From the NCBI GenBank assembly GCA_051652785.1, contig JBOFUX010000051.1, forward strand, positions 62,001 through 126,000: a stretch of 64,000 bases of DNA, in the 5' to 3' direction. Shown one piece after another: positions 26,443 through 33,868 of the stretch (positions within the stretch are counted from its first letter, which is position 1; the number at the start of each line of letters is the position of its first letter). This stretch comes from JAGNZR01 sp051652785 (GTDB taxonomy: Bacteria; Fusobacteriota; Fusobacteriia; Fusobacteriales; Fusobacteriaceae). The notes beneath the pieces were generated by a model, which did no database searches, was not told the origin of the DNA, and was given only the letters and a program-made list of their open reading frames with translations. The position numbers and the translations under genes were made by a program.

Positions 26443-27513
26443 TTAGAACTTAACGTTCATAGAGGCGTATGCAAATGGTTGCCATCTCCAGTCTGATGCC
26501 GCTGATTGTTCAGTTTTGTCCCAATTTCTGTACTCTGCTCCAGCTCCTGTTTTCATTGATAAAGCCTCTGTAAAGTTATATGCTAATGATATATCCATTG
26601 CAGTATAAATCATATACTTTTCTTTTGCAGAAACAATATTTCCAAAAGTGTCTACACGTTTAAATTGATTAAATTCATATGCATCATATCCACCTTCAAA
26701 GTTGAAGTCTATTTCATAATTATTTCCACTATATAGAGCTACAGTATTATATAAATAGAATTCCCATGTTGCTACAAATTCCTTTTTTTCTGTTTCAAGT
26801 TTTCCATTTTTCATTTCTGTTTCAAACCCTTCATTGTGAATATTGTAATCTAGGTACAAATTATTTTCCCAAGTAAATCCTAATGGTAAATTACCTGTTA
26901 GGTATAAATCTATTCCAACTTGATTTAAATAATTATCATTTTCTTCCTTTTGATGATTATATTTTGGTGCTATCGTTATCATATCTAATATTCCACCTTC
27001 ATTTTTATAAGGTGTCATTTGTAATTGATACTCATATTTTTCAACATTGTCCTCATCATCTTTAAATTCTATTTTTGACGTTAATAACTCTGAGTGCTCA
27101 TAATACAATCTTAATCTTGTATCTGTTCCTATTATTTTATTAATTCTACTAGAATCGTTTTTTTCTAAATTATTATAATCTCTTACTCTTCCTTCTAATA
27201 ATAATTTTTCTGTAACTTGAACACCAAAAGTTGTCTCAAGTCTTGAGTATTTATTAGCTCCTCTATTCCATCCATCTTTAGCACCAACTGAAATTTTATC
27301 ATTGTGCCCTTCTGTATTTCCGTATCCCCTGTATTCTAAACCTATATATCCAGAAGGTTTAAAGAGTGAAGCTACCACCGCAGGCTCCTCTACCATAATT
27401 TCTTCTACCATTGCTGGTTCTTCTATTCTCACTGGTTGAACTACAACTTCTTTTGCACTTGCTACTGCTGACACTACTAAAATTGATCCTAATATCATTG
27501 CTAATCTTTTCAC
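26443..27513 (-). CDS. FomA-like outer-membrane porin, copy 2
   Basis: The 356-residue barrel protein is closely related over its whole length to copy 3; for example LEYRGYG, SRLETTFGVQ, NLPLGFTWENNLYLDYN and KKEFVATWEFYLYNTVALY are shared. Differences cluster in the presumed surface loops. The signal peptide matches copy 1. The protein ends ASMNVKF, a BAM-type terminal phenylalanine. The start is GTG after a run of six G. The gene stands alone between its own promoter and terminator. Confidence 0.9.
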   Translation of the reverse strand: MKRLAMILGSILVVSAVASAKEVVVQPVRIEEPAMVEEIMVEEPAVVASLFKPSGYIGLEYRGYGNTEGHNDKISVGAKDGWNRGANKYSRLETTFGVQVTEKLLLEGRVRDYNNLEKNDSSRINKIIGTDTRLRLYYEHSELLTSKIEFKDDEDNVEKYEYQLQMTPYKNEGGILDMITIAPKYNHQKEENDNYLNQVGIDLYLTGNLPLGFTWENNLYLDYNIHNEGFETEMKNGKLETEKKEFVATWEFYLYNTVALYSGNNYEIDFNFEGGYDAYEFNQFKRVDTFGNIVSAKEKYMIYTAMDISLAYNFTEALSMKTGAGAEYRNWDKTEQSAASDWRWQPFAYASMNVKF

Positions 27514-27614
27514 TATTTCCCCCCTAATTTATAATAAAATTTCACAAACAAAAAATTTAATAAAAAATATATTTCTAACTTTAATTAAATCTATATTTAA
27601 TATTAATTTATACT

Positions 27615-27642
27615 AGTATAACACATAATTTAATAATATCAA
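27615..27642 (-). promoter_or_regulatory. Promoter of porin 2
   Basis: TTGATA (27642-27637) and TATACT (27620-27615) on the minus strand, 16 bases apart, giving a leader of about 95 bases. The layout matches the porin 3 promoter. Confidence 0.55.
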
Positions 27643-27660
27643 TTTTTATTTATAGTAAAA

Positions 27661-27698
27661 AAAATCATCTTTTTCATTTTTATGAAAAAGATGATTTT
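27661..27698 (-). terminator. Terminator after porin 3
   Basis: Perfect 17-base arms (27661-27677 and 27682-27698) with a four-base loop, 18 bases after the porin 3 stop, and A/T ends. Confidence 0.88.
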
Positions 27699-27715
27699 AT
27701 ATTTATTTTATATTA

Positions 27716-28786
27716 TTAGAATTTAATATTCATAGATGCGTATGCAAGTGGTTGCCATCTCCAATTAGATGCATCTGATTGTTTAGTTCTATCCCAGTTT
27801 CTGTATTCTGCTCCAGCTCCTGTTTTCATTGATAGAGCCTCTGTTAAATTATAAGTTAATGACACATCCATTGTAGTATAAAGACTGTAATTTTCTTTAT
27901 CTGCTATAGTTTTTCCTATAAGATCAACACGTTTGTATTGTCTAACTGTATATGCATCATATCCACCTTCAAAATTAAAATCTATTTTATAGTTATCTCC
28001 AGCATATAAAGCTACAGTATTATATAAATAGAATTCCCATGTTGCTACAAATTCCTTTTTTTCTGTTTCAAGTTTTCCATTTTTCATTTCTGTTGCAAAC
28101 TCTTCATTGTGCATATTATAATCTAGGTATAAATTGTTTTCCCAAGTAAAACCTAATGGTAAATTACCAGTTAAGTATAAATCTGTTCCAACTCTATTTG
28201 TATAAGTTTCTTTAGTTCCATTTAAATAAGCATATTTTGGTGCAATTGTTACCATATCTAATATTCCACCTTCATTTCTATAAGGTGTTATTCTTAACTG
28301 ATACTCATATTTTTCATTTTCACTAGCATAATCTCTAAATTCTAATCTTGATGTTAATAATTCTGAATGAGCATAGTATGCTCTTAATCTAGTATCTGTT
28401 CCATTTTCTGTATTAACTCTAGAAATATTATCTCTTTCTAAATTATTATAATCTCTTATTCTTCCCTCTAATAAAAACTTTTCTGTAGCTTGAACACCAA
28501 AAGTTGTCTCTAGTCTTGAGTATCTATTAGCTCCTCTATTCCATTCATCTTGAACTATTGTTTTAGATACTTTATCATTTTGTCCTTCTGTATCTCCGTA
28601 ACCTCTATACTCTAAACCTACATAACCAAAAGGTTTAAAAACTGGTGCTATTACCTCTTCTGCTACTACAACTTCTTCAACCATTACCGGTTCTTCTATT
28701 ATTACTGGTTGAGCTACAACTTCTTTTGCACTTGCTACTGCTGACACTATTAAAATTGATCCTAATACCATTGCTAATCTTTTCAT
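27716..28786 (-). CDS. FomA-like outer-membrane porin, copy 3
   Basis: The 356-residue barrel protein is the closest relative of copy 2. It has the same signal peptide apart from two residues (MVLGSILIV), an extended valine/glutamate-rich N-terminus, and the C-terminal ASMNIKF. Unlike copies 1 and 2 it starts with ATG behind a standard AGGGGAGA site. A leader of about 160 bases is predicted. Copies 2 and 3 look like a tandem duplication. Confidence 0.9.
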   Translation of the reverse strand: MKRLAMVLGSILIVSAVASAKEVVAQPVIIEEPVMVEEVVVAEEVIAPVFKPFGYVGLEYRGYGDTEGQNDKVSKTIVQDEWNRGANRYSRLETTFGVQATEKFLLEGRIRDYNNLERDNISRVNTENGTDTRLRAYYAHSELLTSRLEFRDYASENEKYEYQLRITPYRNEGGILDMVTIAPKYAYLNGTKETYTNRVGTDLYLTGNLPLGFTWENNLYLDYNMHNEEFATEMKNGKLETEKKEFVATWEFYLYNTVALYAGDNYKIDFNFEGGYDAYTVRQYKRVDLIGKTIADKENYSLYTTMDVSLTYNLTEALSMKTGAGAEYRNWDRTKQSDASNWRWQPLAYASMNIKF

Positions 28787-28956
28787 TTCTATCTCCCCTT
28801 TTCTAAATATTAAAACAATTTATTTTAATATTCTTTTTTTTATAAAACGTTTTTTTAGTATTATATTAATCTTTCCTGTATTTAATAAAGAAAAGAAATT
28901 AACTAAAACACTTTTATTTTTCAACAAAAACTTTATTCCTTTATCTTTCTACAGTT

Positions 28957-28984
28957 ATTATATCATATAATTTAAAAATATCAA
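28957..28984 (-). promoter_or_regulatory. Promoter of porin 3
   Basis: TTGATA (28984-28979) and TATAAT (28962-28957) on the minus strand, 16 bases apart. The -10 is a perfect consensus match. Transcription would start near 28950. Confidence 0.55.
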
Positions 28985-29078
28985 TATTTTTTATTTTTAT
29001 TTTTAGTAATCATAAAATAACGATTTAATTTATATTCAACAGTTATTTTATTATATATTTTATAATTTTTTCTAATAA

Positions 29079-29111
29079 AAAACCCCACAAAGATTTCCCT
29101 TGTGAGGTTTT
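29079..29111 (-). terminator. Terminator after rpsI
   Basis: Arms 29079-29090 and 29100-29111 pair over 12 positions with one mismatch around a nine-base loop, followed by U-rich sequence on the minus strand, 13 bases after the rpsI stop. Confidence 0.85.
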
Positions 29112-29124
29112 AATTTTTTTATAA

Positions 29125-29523
29125 TTATCTTTTTGAGAATTGAGAAGATTTTCTTGCTTTTTTCTTTCCGAATTTCTTTCTCTCTACCATTCTTGAGTCT
29201 CTAGTTAAGAATCCTGCTTCTCTTAAAGCTGGTTTAAGAGTTTCATCAGATACTAATAAAGCTCTAGCCACACCATGTCTAATTGCTCCAGCTTGCCCTG
29301 AATTTCCACCACCTTTAACATTAACTTTAATTCCAAATTTATTTAAGCTCTCTGTTAATACTAATGGTTGCTCAGCTATTCTAGATAAGATTTCTCTTCC
29401 TCCAAAATACTCTTTCATAGTTTTTCCATTTATTTCAATCCCATTACCACCTGGAATAAGTCTTACTCTTGCTACAGAAGTCTTTCTTCTTCCTGTTCCT
29501 AAATATTGAATCATCTCTGCCAC
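29125..29523 (-). CDS. rpsI: 30S ribosomal protein S9
   Basis: The 132-residue protein contains [14 protein letters not shown] near the start and ends in the basic tail [14 protein letters not shown], which reaches the P-site tRNA. It follows rplM by 19 bases, the usual L13-S9 pair, and ends at a terminator. Confidence 0.97.
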   Translation of the reverse strand: MAEMIQYLGTGRRKTSVARVRLIPGGNGIEINGKTMKEYFGGREILSRIAEQPLVLTESLNKFGIKVNVKGGGNSGQAGAIRHGVARALLVSDETLKPALREAGFLTRDSRMVERKKFGKKKARKSSQFSKR

Positions 29524-29542
29524 TGTATTCCCTCCTAATTAA

Positions 29543-29977
29543 TTAAAGTACAGCCTTAGCTGGTTTTTGAGCTGTATGAGTATGTTCTGCTCCTACAAAT
29601 ACTCTTAGTCTTGTTAATTGATCTGCTCCTAATTTATTCTTTGGAAGCATTCTTCTAACAGCTAACATTAAAGCCTCTTCAGGTCTTTTTTCTAAAATTT
29701 CACCAAGAGTTCTTTCTTTTAATCCACCTGGGAAACCAGAGTGATTATAATATTTTTTATCAGTTAACTTTTTTCCAGTTACTGCAATTAATTCTATATT
29801 AGTAATTACAACGAAATCTCCTCCGTCAATATGTGGAGTATAAGTTACTTTGTTTTTACCCATTAATTTCTTAGCTATTTCTGCCGCTAATCTTCCTAAT
29901 ATTTGTCCTTGTGCATCATAATGGTACCAATCTCTAACAACATCTTCTTTTCTCTGCATGAAAGTATATTTTTTCAT
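29543..29977 (-). CDS. rplM: 50S ribosomal protein L13
   Basis: About 144 residues starting MKKYTFMQRKEDVVRDWYH. An in-frame ATG further upstream at 30010 is rejected because AGGAGG sits directly before the ATG at 29977 and the extra 11 residues have no counterpart in L13. It leads the rplM-rpsI operon and is preceded by a short structured leader. Confidence 0.96.
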   Translation of the reverse strand: MKKYTFMQRKEDVVRDWYHYDAQGQILGRLAAEIAKKLMGKNKVTYTPHIDGGDFVVITNIELIAVTGKKLTDKKYYNHSGFPGGLKERTLGEILEKRPEEALMLAVRRMLPKNKLGADQLTRLRVFVGAEHTHTAQKPAKAVL

Positions 29978-29993
29978 TTTTCCTCCTAATTTA

Positions 29994-30050
29994 GTTATAT
30001 TTTCTTTCAATATAACGCAACGGTCCTTTGTGGGAAAGGTAAATTTTACC
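29994..30050 (-). promoter_or_regulatory. Structured leader of rplM, candidate L13-type autoregulatory RNA
   Basis: Between the nearer promoter and the ribosome site the transcript can form a stem from GGTAAA/TTTACC (30038-30050) or, alternatively, CCTTT/AAAGG (30025-30039), which overlap. A further perfect eight-base stem (29994-30001 with 30009-30016) lies next to the ribosome site. L13 leaders are known in Bacillota. Membership of that family is an inference. Confidence 0.4.
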
Positions 30051-30055
30051 TACAT

Positions 30056-30084
30056 ATACTATCAAAAATTATAAATTTTGTCAA
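30056..30084 (-). promoter_or_regulatory. Proximal promoter of rplM-rpsI
   Basis: TTGACA (30084-30079), perfect, and TAGTAT (30061-30056), 17 bases apart on the minus strand, placing the transcript start at about 30049, at the edge of the structured leader. Confidence 0.6.
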
Positions 30085-30171
30085 TATAACTACTTAACAT
30101 TTATAAAATTAGTTTCGTTTGCAGATATAAGTGCTTTTATATTGGTATTGATTTTTTCTAACAACCTAATT

Positions 30172-30200
30172 ATTATATCACATTTAATAAAGTATTACAA
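30172..30200 (-). promoter_or_regulatory. Distal promoter of rplM-rpsI
   Basis: TTGTAA (30200-30195) and TATAAT (30177-30172), 17 bases apart on the minus strand, about 115 bases upstream of the proximal promoter. It suggests two start sites. Confidence 0.5.
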
Positions 30201-30227
30201 TATAAAAATTAAGTTATTATATTTTTT

Positions 30228-30959
30228 TTAATTTATAAGTTTAGAATTCTTTTCTTCGTTTTCTTCTTGACTTTTTCCTACGTTTATATCTTTACTTTCA
30301 TCTTGCTTTGGAATTGGATTTCCATACATCCACTCTACTTGTCTTCTCACACCAGTAAGGTCATACTCTTTTCCTTCAATTATTATTTTGTCATTTTCTG
30401 GCATATCTATATACCCTTCTTCAAGAGCTATTGTTTTATCCAATGAAATTTGTATTTTAACTATTTGTTCTGGATTATCAAGAGGTCTAAACTCAGTTTT
30501 AACTAGTTTTATTATCCCTTCTTCTGCCTTTAGTATTTCTTCTATCATTTTTGGAGTTAATTGTCTTTGTGGTGGATAATCCGCTATAAAAAGATTAGCA
30601 CTTTCTAAAAAGATTAACTCTTTTCCATTTTTTTCAAATATATCAATAGTATATATTCCTCTATCTTTTATTAAAACTTTTTCTAAATCCAGTATTTTTT
30701 TTCCAACTCCAAAAGGATCAATCATTGGAACAAATTCTCCCATTGTTATTAGTTCATCTGTTGGAGAATTTATTCTTATTTCAAAAACTACAGGTTTTAA
30801 AAGATTTTCAAAAGTTAAAACTATTGAAAGACTGTGTAAAGGATGTGGGTACACAGGTTGAATCATATTATCGAATATTCCAATACAGTCTATCCCCCCT
30901 GGAATTTGCCCACTCATTTGTGCTTTATATGCGACTATTACACTTTTTAATTTTGCCAT
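30228..30959 (-). CDS. Conserved-looking cytoplasmic protein of unknown function
   Basis: The 243-residue soluble protein has no signal peptide or membrane helix. The N-terminal part is beta-rich (about 1-135, with GEFVPMIDPFGVGKK), a middle region contains LTPKMIEEILKAEEGIIK, and the tail is charged and low in complexity (QEENEEKNSK). The first half recalls DUF6941-type proteins, but I cannot confirm that. It has its own promoter and stands between ispA and rplM. Confidence 0.8.
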   Translation of the reverse strand: MAKLKSVIVAYKAQMSGQIPGGIDCIGIFDNMIQPVYPHPLHSLSIVLTFENLLKPVVFEIRINSPTDELITMGEFVPMIDPFGVGKKILDLEKVLIKDRGIYTIDIFEKNGKELIFLESANLFIADYPPQRQLTPKMIEEILKAEEGIIKLVKTEFRPLDNPEQIVKIQISLDKTIALEEGYIDMPENDKIIIEGKEYDLTGVRRQVEWMYGNPIPKQDESKDINVGKSQEENEEKNSKLIN

Positions 30960-31010
30960 TTTTCCTCCATTTGTTTATTTTTTCTTTATTTTTATTAATA
31001 TTTTTATATC

Positions 31011-31040
31011 ATAATAAACTATTTAAACCTCTATTGTCAA
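31011..31040 (-). promoter_or_regulatory. Promoter of the unknown gene at 30228-30959
   Basis: A perfect TTGACA (31040-31035) is followed after 18 bases by TATTAT (31016-31011) on the minus strand, just after the ispA stop. Confidence 0.4.
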
Positions 31041-31057
31041 GAAAAAGAGCTTTTAAC

Positions 31058-31942
31058 CTAATTTTCTCTTTCAACCATGTAATCTATTAATTCTATTAAA
31101 ATTTGAGCTGGTTTATTTTTAAAATTTATTTTTATAATCTCCTTAGCCTCATTTCCTAAAGAACAAAGAATTTTTTTACTTTCTTCCATTCCAAATATTG
31201 AAGGATAAGTTGATTTCTTTGATTTTAAATCACTACCTATTGGTTTTCCTAGTTTTTCAAAATCTCCTTCTATATCTAAAATATCATCTTTAATTTGAAA
31301 AATTATCCCTAGGAGTTCTGCATATTTTATTAAAACATTCTCTGTTTTTTTGTCAGCCTTTCCTATTATACAAGCTGCTTCTATTGGCAATCTTAACAAT
31401 TTTCCAGTTTTATTCTCGTGTATATATTTTAAAGTTTTAAAATCTATTTCTTTTCCTTCACTTTCAATATCTACAGTTTGACCACCTATCATTCCTTGAA
31501 TTCCAGAATGTTTTGAGGTTAGAGATACTAACTTCACTATTTGTTCTGGGTTTAAAAAATTATTTTTGTCTACTAATACACCAAAAGCATAAGTTAAAAG
31601 AGAATCACCTATTAAAATTCCTTCAGCCTCTCCAAATTTTTTATGAGTAGTCAATTCTCCTCTTCTGTAGTCATCATTATCTAAAGCAGGTAAATCATCA
31701 TGGACTAAGGAATAAGAGTGAATCAATTCTATTGCCATAGCAGTTGGTATTCCCTTTAGTTCATCCTCTTCTAATAATTCTAAGATAGCTAAAAGTAAAA
31801 TTGGTCTTATTCTTTTCCCACCATTTAAAACTGAATACCTCATTCCTTTAGAGATTACCAAAGGATACTCTAACTTTTTTAGGCACAGTTCTAAATTTTC
31901 ATCTATTAATACTTTTTTTTCGTATAAATATTTTTTTAGCAC
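31058..31942 (-). CDS. ispA: Farnesyl/geranyl diphosphate synthase
   Basis: Chain-elongating prenyltransferase supplying farnesyl diphosphate. The 294-residue protein has the first aspartate motif as DDLPALD at 82-88, the long form seen in bacterial short-chain synthases, and the second as QIKDDILD. The start is GTG two bases after the xseB stop, with AGGAGG overlapping the xseB end, so the pair is coupled. ispG, from the same isoprenoid route, is at 37.5 kb. Confidence 0.94.
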   Translation of the reverse strand: MLKKYLYEKKVLIDENLELCLKKLEYPLVISKGMRYSVLNGGKRIRPILLLAILELLEEDELKGIPTAMAIELIHSYSLVHDDLPALDNDDYRRGELTTHKKFGEAEGILIGDSLLTYAFGVLVDKNNFLNPEQIVKLVSLTSKHSGIQGMIGGQTVDIESEGKEIDFKTLKYIHENKTGKLLRLPIEAACIIGKADKKTENVLIKYAELLGIIFQIKDDILDIEGDFEKLGKPIGSDLKSKKSTYPSIFGMEESKKILCSLGNEAKEIIKINFKNKPAQILIELIDYMVEREN

Positions 31943-31944
31943 TA

Positions 31945-32175
31945 TTACACCTCCTCTAGTACCAACTCTTCATTAAAATCTTTTGTTACTTTAATTATTT
32001 TCCCTTGAGCTTTATTTAGTAAATCTGAAGATTTTTTTAATAACTTCATTGCTTTTTCATATTCTTTTATGCTTTCATCTAGGGTTAATTGCCCACTTTC
32101 TAAGGAATCTATTATTCCATCTATGTCCTCTAAATTGTTTTCAAAACTTCCTAATTTTTTTATAATTTTTTCCAT
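31945..32175 (-). CDS. xseB: Exodeoxyribonuclease VII small subunit
   Basis: About 76 residues from the ATG at 32175, which follows a GGAGGA site; an in-frame start at 32211 is less likely. The single helix-hairpin has LEDIDGIIDSLESGQLTLDESIKEYE, typical of XseB. The usual xseA partner is not in this window. xseB followed by ispA is a common order. Confidence 0.93.
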   Translation of the reverse strand: MEKIIKKLGSFENNLEDIDGIIDSLESGQLTLDESIKEYEKAMKLLKKSSDLLNKAQGKIIKVTKDFNEELVLEEV

Positions 32176-32247
32176 TTTATCCTCCTGAATATTCAATAAA
32201 TATTTCTGCATATTTTTCTTAAATTATAGCAGAATTTTATGTTTAAA

Positions 32248-32267
32248 AAAAGTCCTAACGGACTTTT
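32248..32267 (-). terminator. Terminator after rsmD
   Basis: Eight-base perfect stem (32248-32255 and 32260-32267) with a four-base loop and a run of A on the plus strand that gives U on the transcript, directly after the rsmD stop. Confidence 0.8.
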
Positions 32268-32270
32268 CTT

Positions 32271-32819
32271 TTATCTAGTATAAAATGTTATAGTTTTTTT
32301 TCCATATTTTCTACAATCAGCTTTTTTAAATCCTGATAACTCTTCATCTAAATCTTCAAATAAGTGATGCTCACAAATTATAAGACCACCTTCTGCTAAT
32401 ATTTTTGCTTTTTCAATTGCGGACATTACTTTTTTACACAAGTCTTGTTTATAAGGAGGATCCATGAATATAATATCAAATTTTTCATCTTTTCTTCCTA
32501 ATATTTCAACAGCTCTAATAACATCATTTTTATAAGCTCTACATCTGTCTTCAAAACCTAAAGAATTGATATTTTCAATTATTATTTTAAGTGCTAATTG
32601 TTCCTGCTCTATCATTATCGCTTTCTTTGCTCCACGACTTAAAGCCTCCAAAGCTATATTTCCAGTTCCACTAAATAAATCTAAAAATCTTGCTCCAGTT
32701 ATATAGGGTGAGATAATAGAAAAAAGAGATTCTTTTACACTACCTAAAGTTGGTCTTGTTTCCATTCCTTTTCTACTTTTAAGTTTTTTATTTTTTGCTT
32801 CTCCAGCTATTATTCTCAT
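32271..32819 (-). CDS. rsmD: 16S rRNA m2G966 methyltransferase
   Basis: The 182-residue SAM-dependent enzyme has LDLFSGTGNIALEALSRGA as the SAM-binding loop and the catalytic DPPY in IIFMDPPYKQD. It begins MRIIAGEAKNKKL, typical of RsmD. It follows queA by 17 bases and ends the prfA-prmC-queA-rsmD operon at a terminator. Confidence 0.95.
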   Translation of the reverse strand: MRIIAGEAKNKKLKSRKGMETRPTLGSVKESLFSIISPYITGARFLDLFSGTGNIALEALSRGAKKAIMIEQEQLALKIIIENINSLGFEDRCRAYKNDVIRAVEILGRKDEKFDIIFMDPPYKQDLCKKVMSAIEKAKILAEGGLIICEHHLFEDLDEELSGFKKADCRKYGKKTITFYTR

Positions 32820-32836
32820 TTTTCAACTCCTAATTT

Positions 32837-33868
32837 TTAATATATAAACATTGCATCTCCGAAACTGAAAAAATGATATCCATTTTTTACTCCTTCTTCA
32901 TACACAGACATCACAAACTCTCTAGTTGAAAAAGCCGATACAAGCATGAGAAGAGTTGATTTTGGAAGATGAAAATTTGTTATTAAAGCATCTACTATTT
33001 TAAATTTATAACCAGGATATATAAATATATCTGTTTCTGTTTTCATTTTTTGTAAGATACCATTTCTATCAGCAGCAGCCTCTAAAGCTCTTGTAGATGT
33101 CGTTCCTACTGAAATTATTCTTCTTCCTTGATTTTTAGCTAGATTTATTTTTCTAGCAGCTTCTTCTGGAATTTCAAAAACTTCACTGTGCATTTTATGG
33201 TCTAGTACATCTTCAACTTGAACAGGTCTAAAAGTTCCAAGTCCAACTTCTAAAAATATATCTACTATTTCTATCCCTTTTTTCTCTATTTTTTCTATCA
33301 ATTCTTTTGTAAAGTGAAGACCTGCTGTTGGTGCTGCAACTGATTCTCCTTTCATAGCATAAACTGTTTGGTATCGCTCTTTTTCTTTTAAAGTTTCTAA
33401 TATATATGGAGGTAATGGCATTTTTCCAAGTTTTTCTAAAACTTCTTCAAAACTGCCATTATATGAAAACTTCAGTATTCTATTTCCATCATTTTTTATT
33501 TCCACTAACTCTGCCATAAGTTCATTTTTTTCTCCAATAGAAAGAGTTTGGGATATTTTTAATTTTTTAGCATGTTTTATTAAACATTCCCAAGTATTTA
33601 AATCAATTCTTTTAATAAGTAATATTTCTAATACTGCTCCTGTTTCTTTTTTTCCAAATAATCTAGCTGGAATTACTTTTGTTGAATTTCTAACTAATAC
33701 ATCCCCTGTTTTAAGATAATCTATTATATTAAAAAAATTTTTATGCTCAATGGTATTATTTTCTTTATTAACAAGCATAAGTCGTGCGCTATCTCTGGGT
33801 TCTCTAGGCTTTTGCCCTATTAGTTCCTCTGGTAAATTATAATTATAATCATTTAATTTCGTCGACAT
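32837..33868 (-). CDS. queA: S-adenosylmethionine:tRNA ribosyltransferase-isomerase
   Basis: Makes epoxyqueuosine in tRNA from 7-aminomethyl-7-deazaguanine and SAM. The 343-residue protein includes LNDYNYNLPEELIGQKP, APTAGLHFT and TNFHLPKSTLLMLVSAF, all diagnostic. The first 20 bases overlap the end of prmC, so translation is coupled. Confidence 0.97.
   Translation of the reverse strand: MSTKLNDYNYNLPEELIGQKPREPRDSARLMLVNKENNTIEHKNFFNIIDYLKTGDVLVRNSTKVIPARLFGKKETGAVLEILLIKRIDLNTWECLIKHAKKLKISQTLSIGEKNELMAELVEIKNDGNRILKFSYNGSFEEVLEKLGKMPLPPYILETLKEKERYQTVYAMKGESVAAPTAGLHFTKELIEKIEKKGIEIVDIFLEVGLGTFRPVQVEDVLDHKMHSEVFEIPEEAARKINLAKNQGRRIISVGTTSTRALEAAADRNGILQKMKTETDIFIYPGYKFKIVDALITNFHLPKSTLLMLVSAFSTREFVMSVYEEGVKNGYHFFSFGDAMFIY

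Larger units (their letters stand above)
28787..29124. other. 338-base intergenic region: porin 3 leader and rpsI terminator
   Basis: Very AT-rich. It holds the porin 3 promoter (28957-28984), its long predicted leader, and the rpsI terminator at the right end. I see no open frame, tRNA or clear small RNA. The 160-base leader would be a place to look for translational control of the porin. Confidence 0.6.

Noticed and set aside
25187..28786. CRISPR or mobile-element origin for the repeated sequence in the porin region
   Set aside because: The similarity is explained by paralogous coding sequence; there are no short regular repeats with spacers, no transposase and no terminal inverted repeats.
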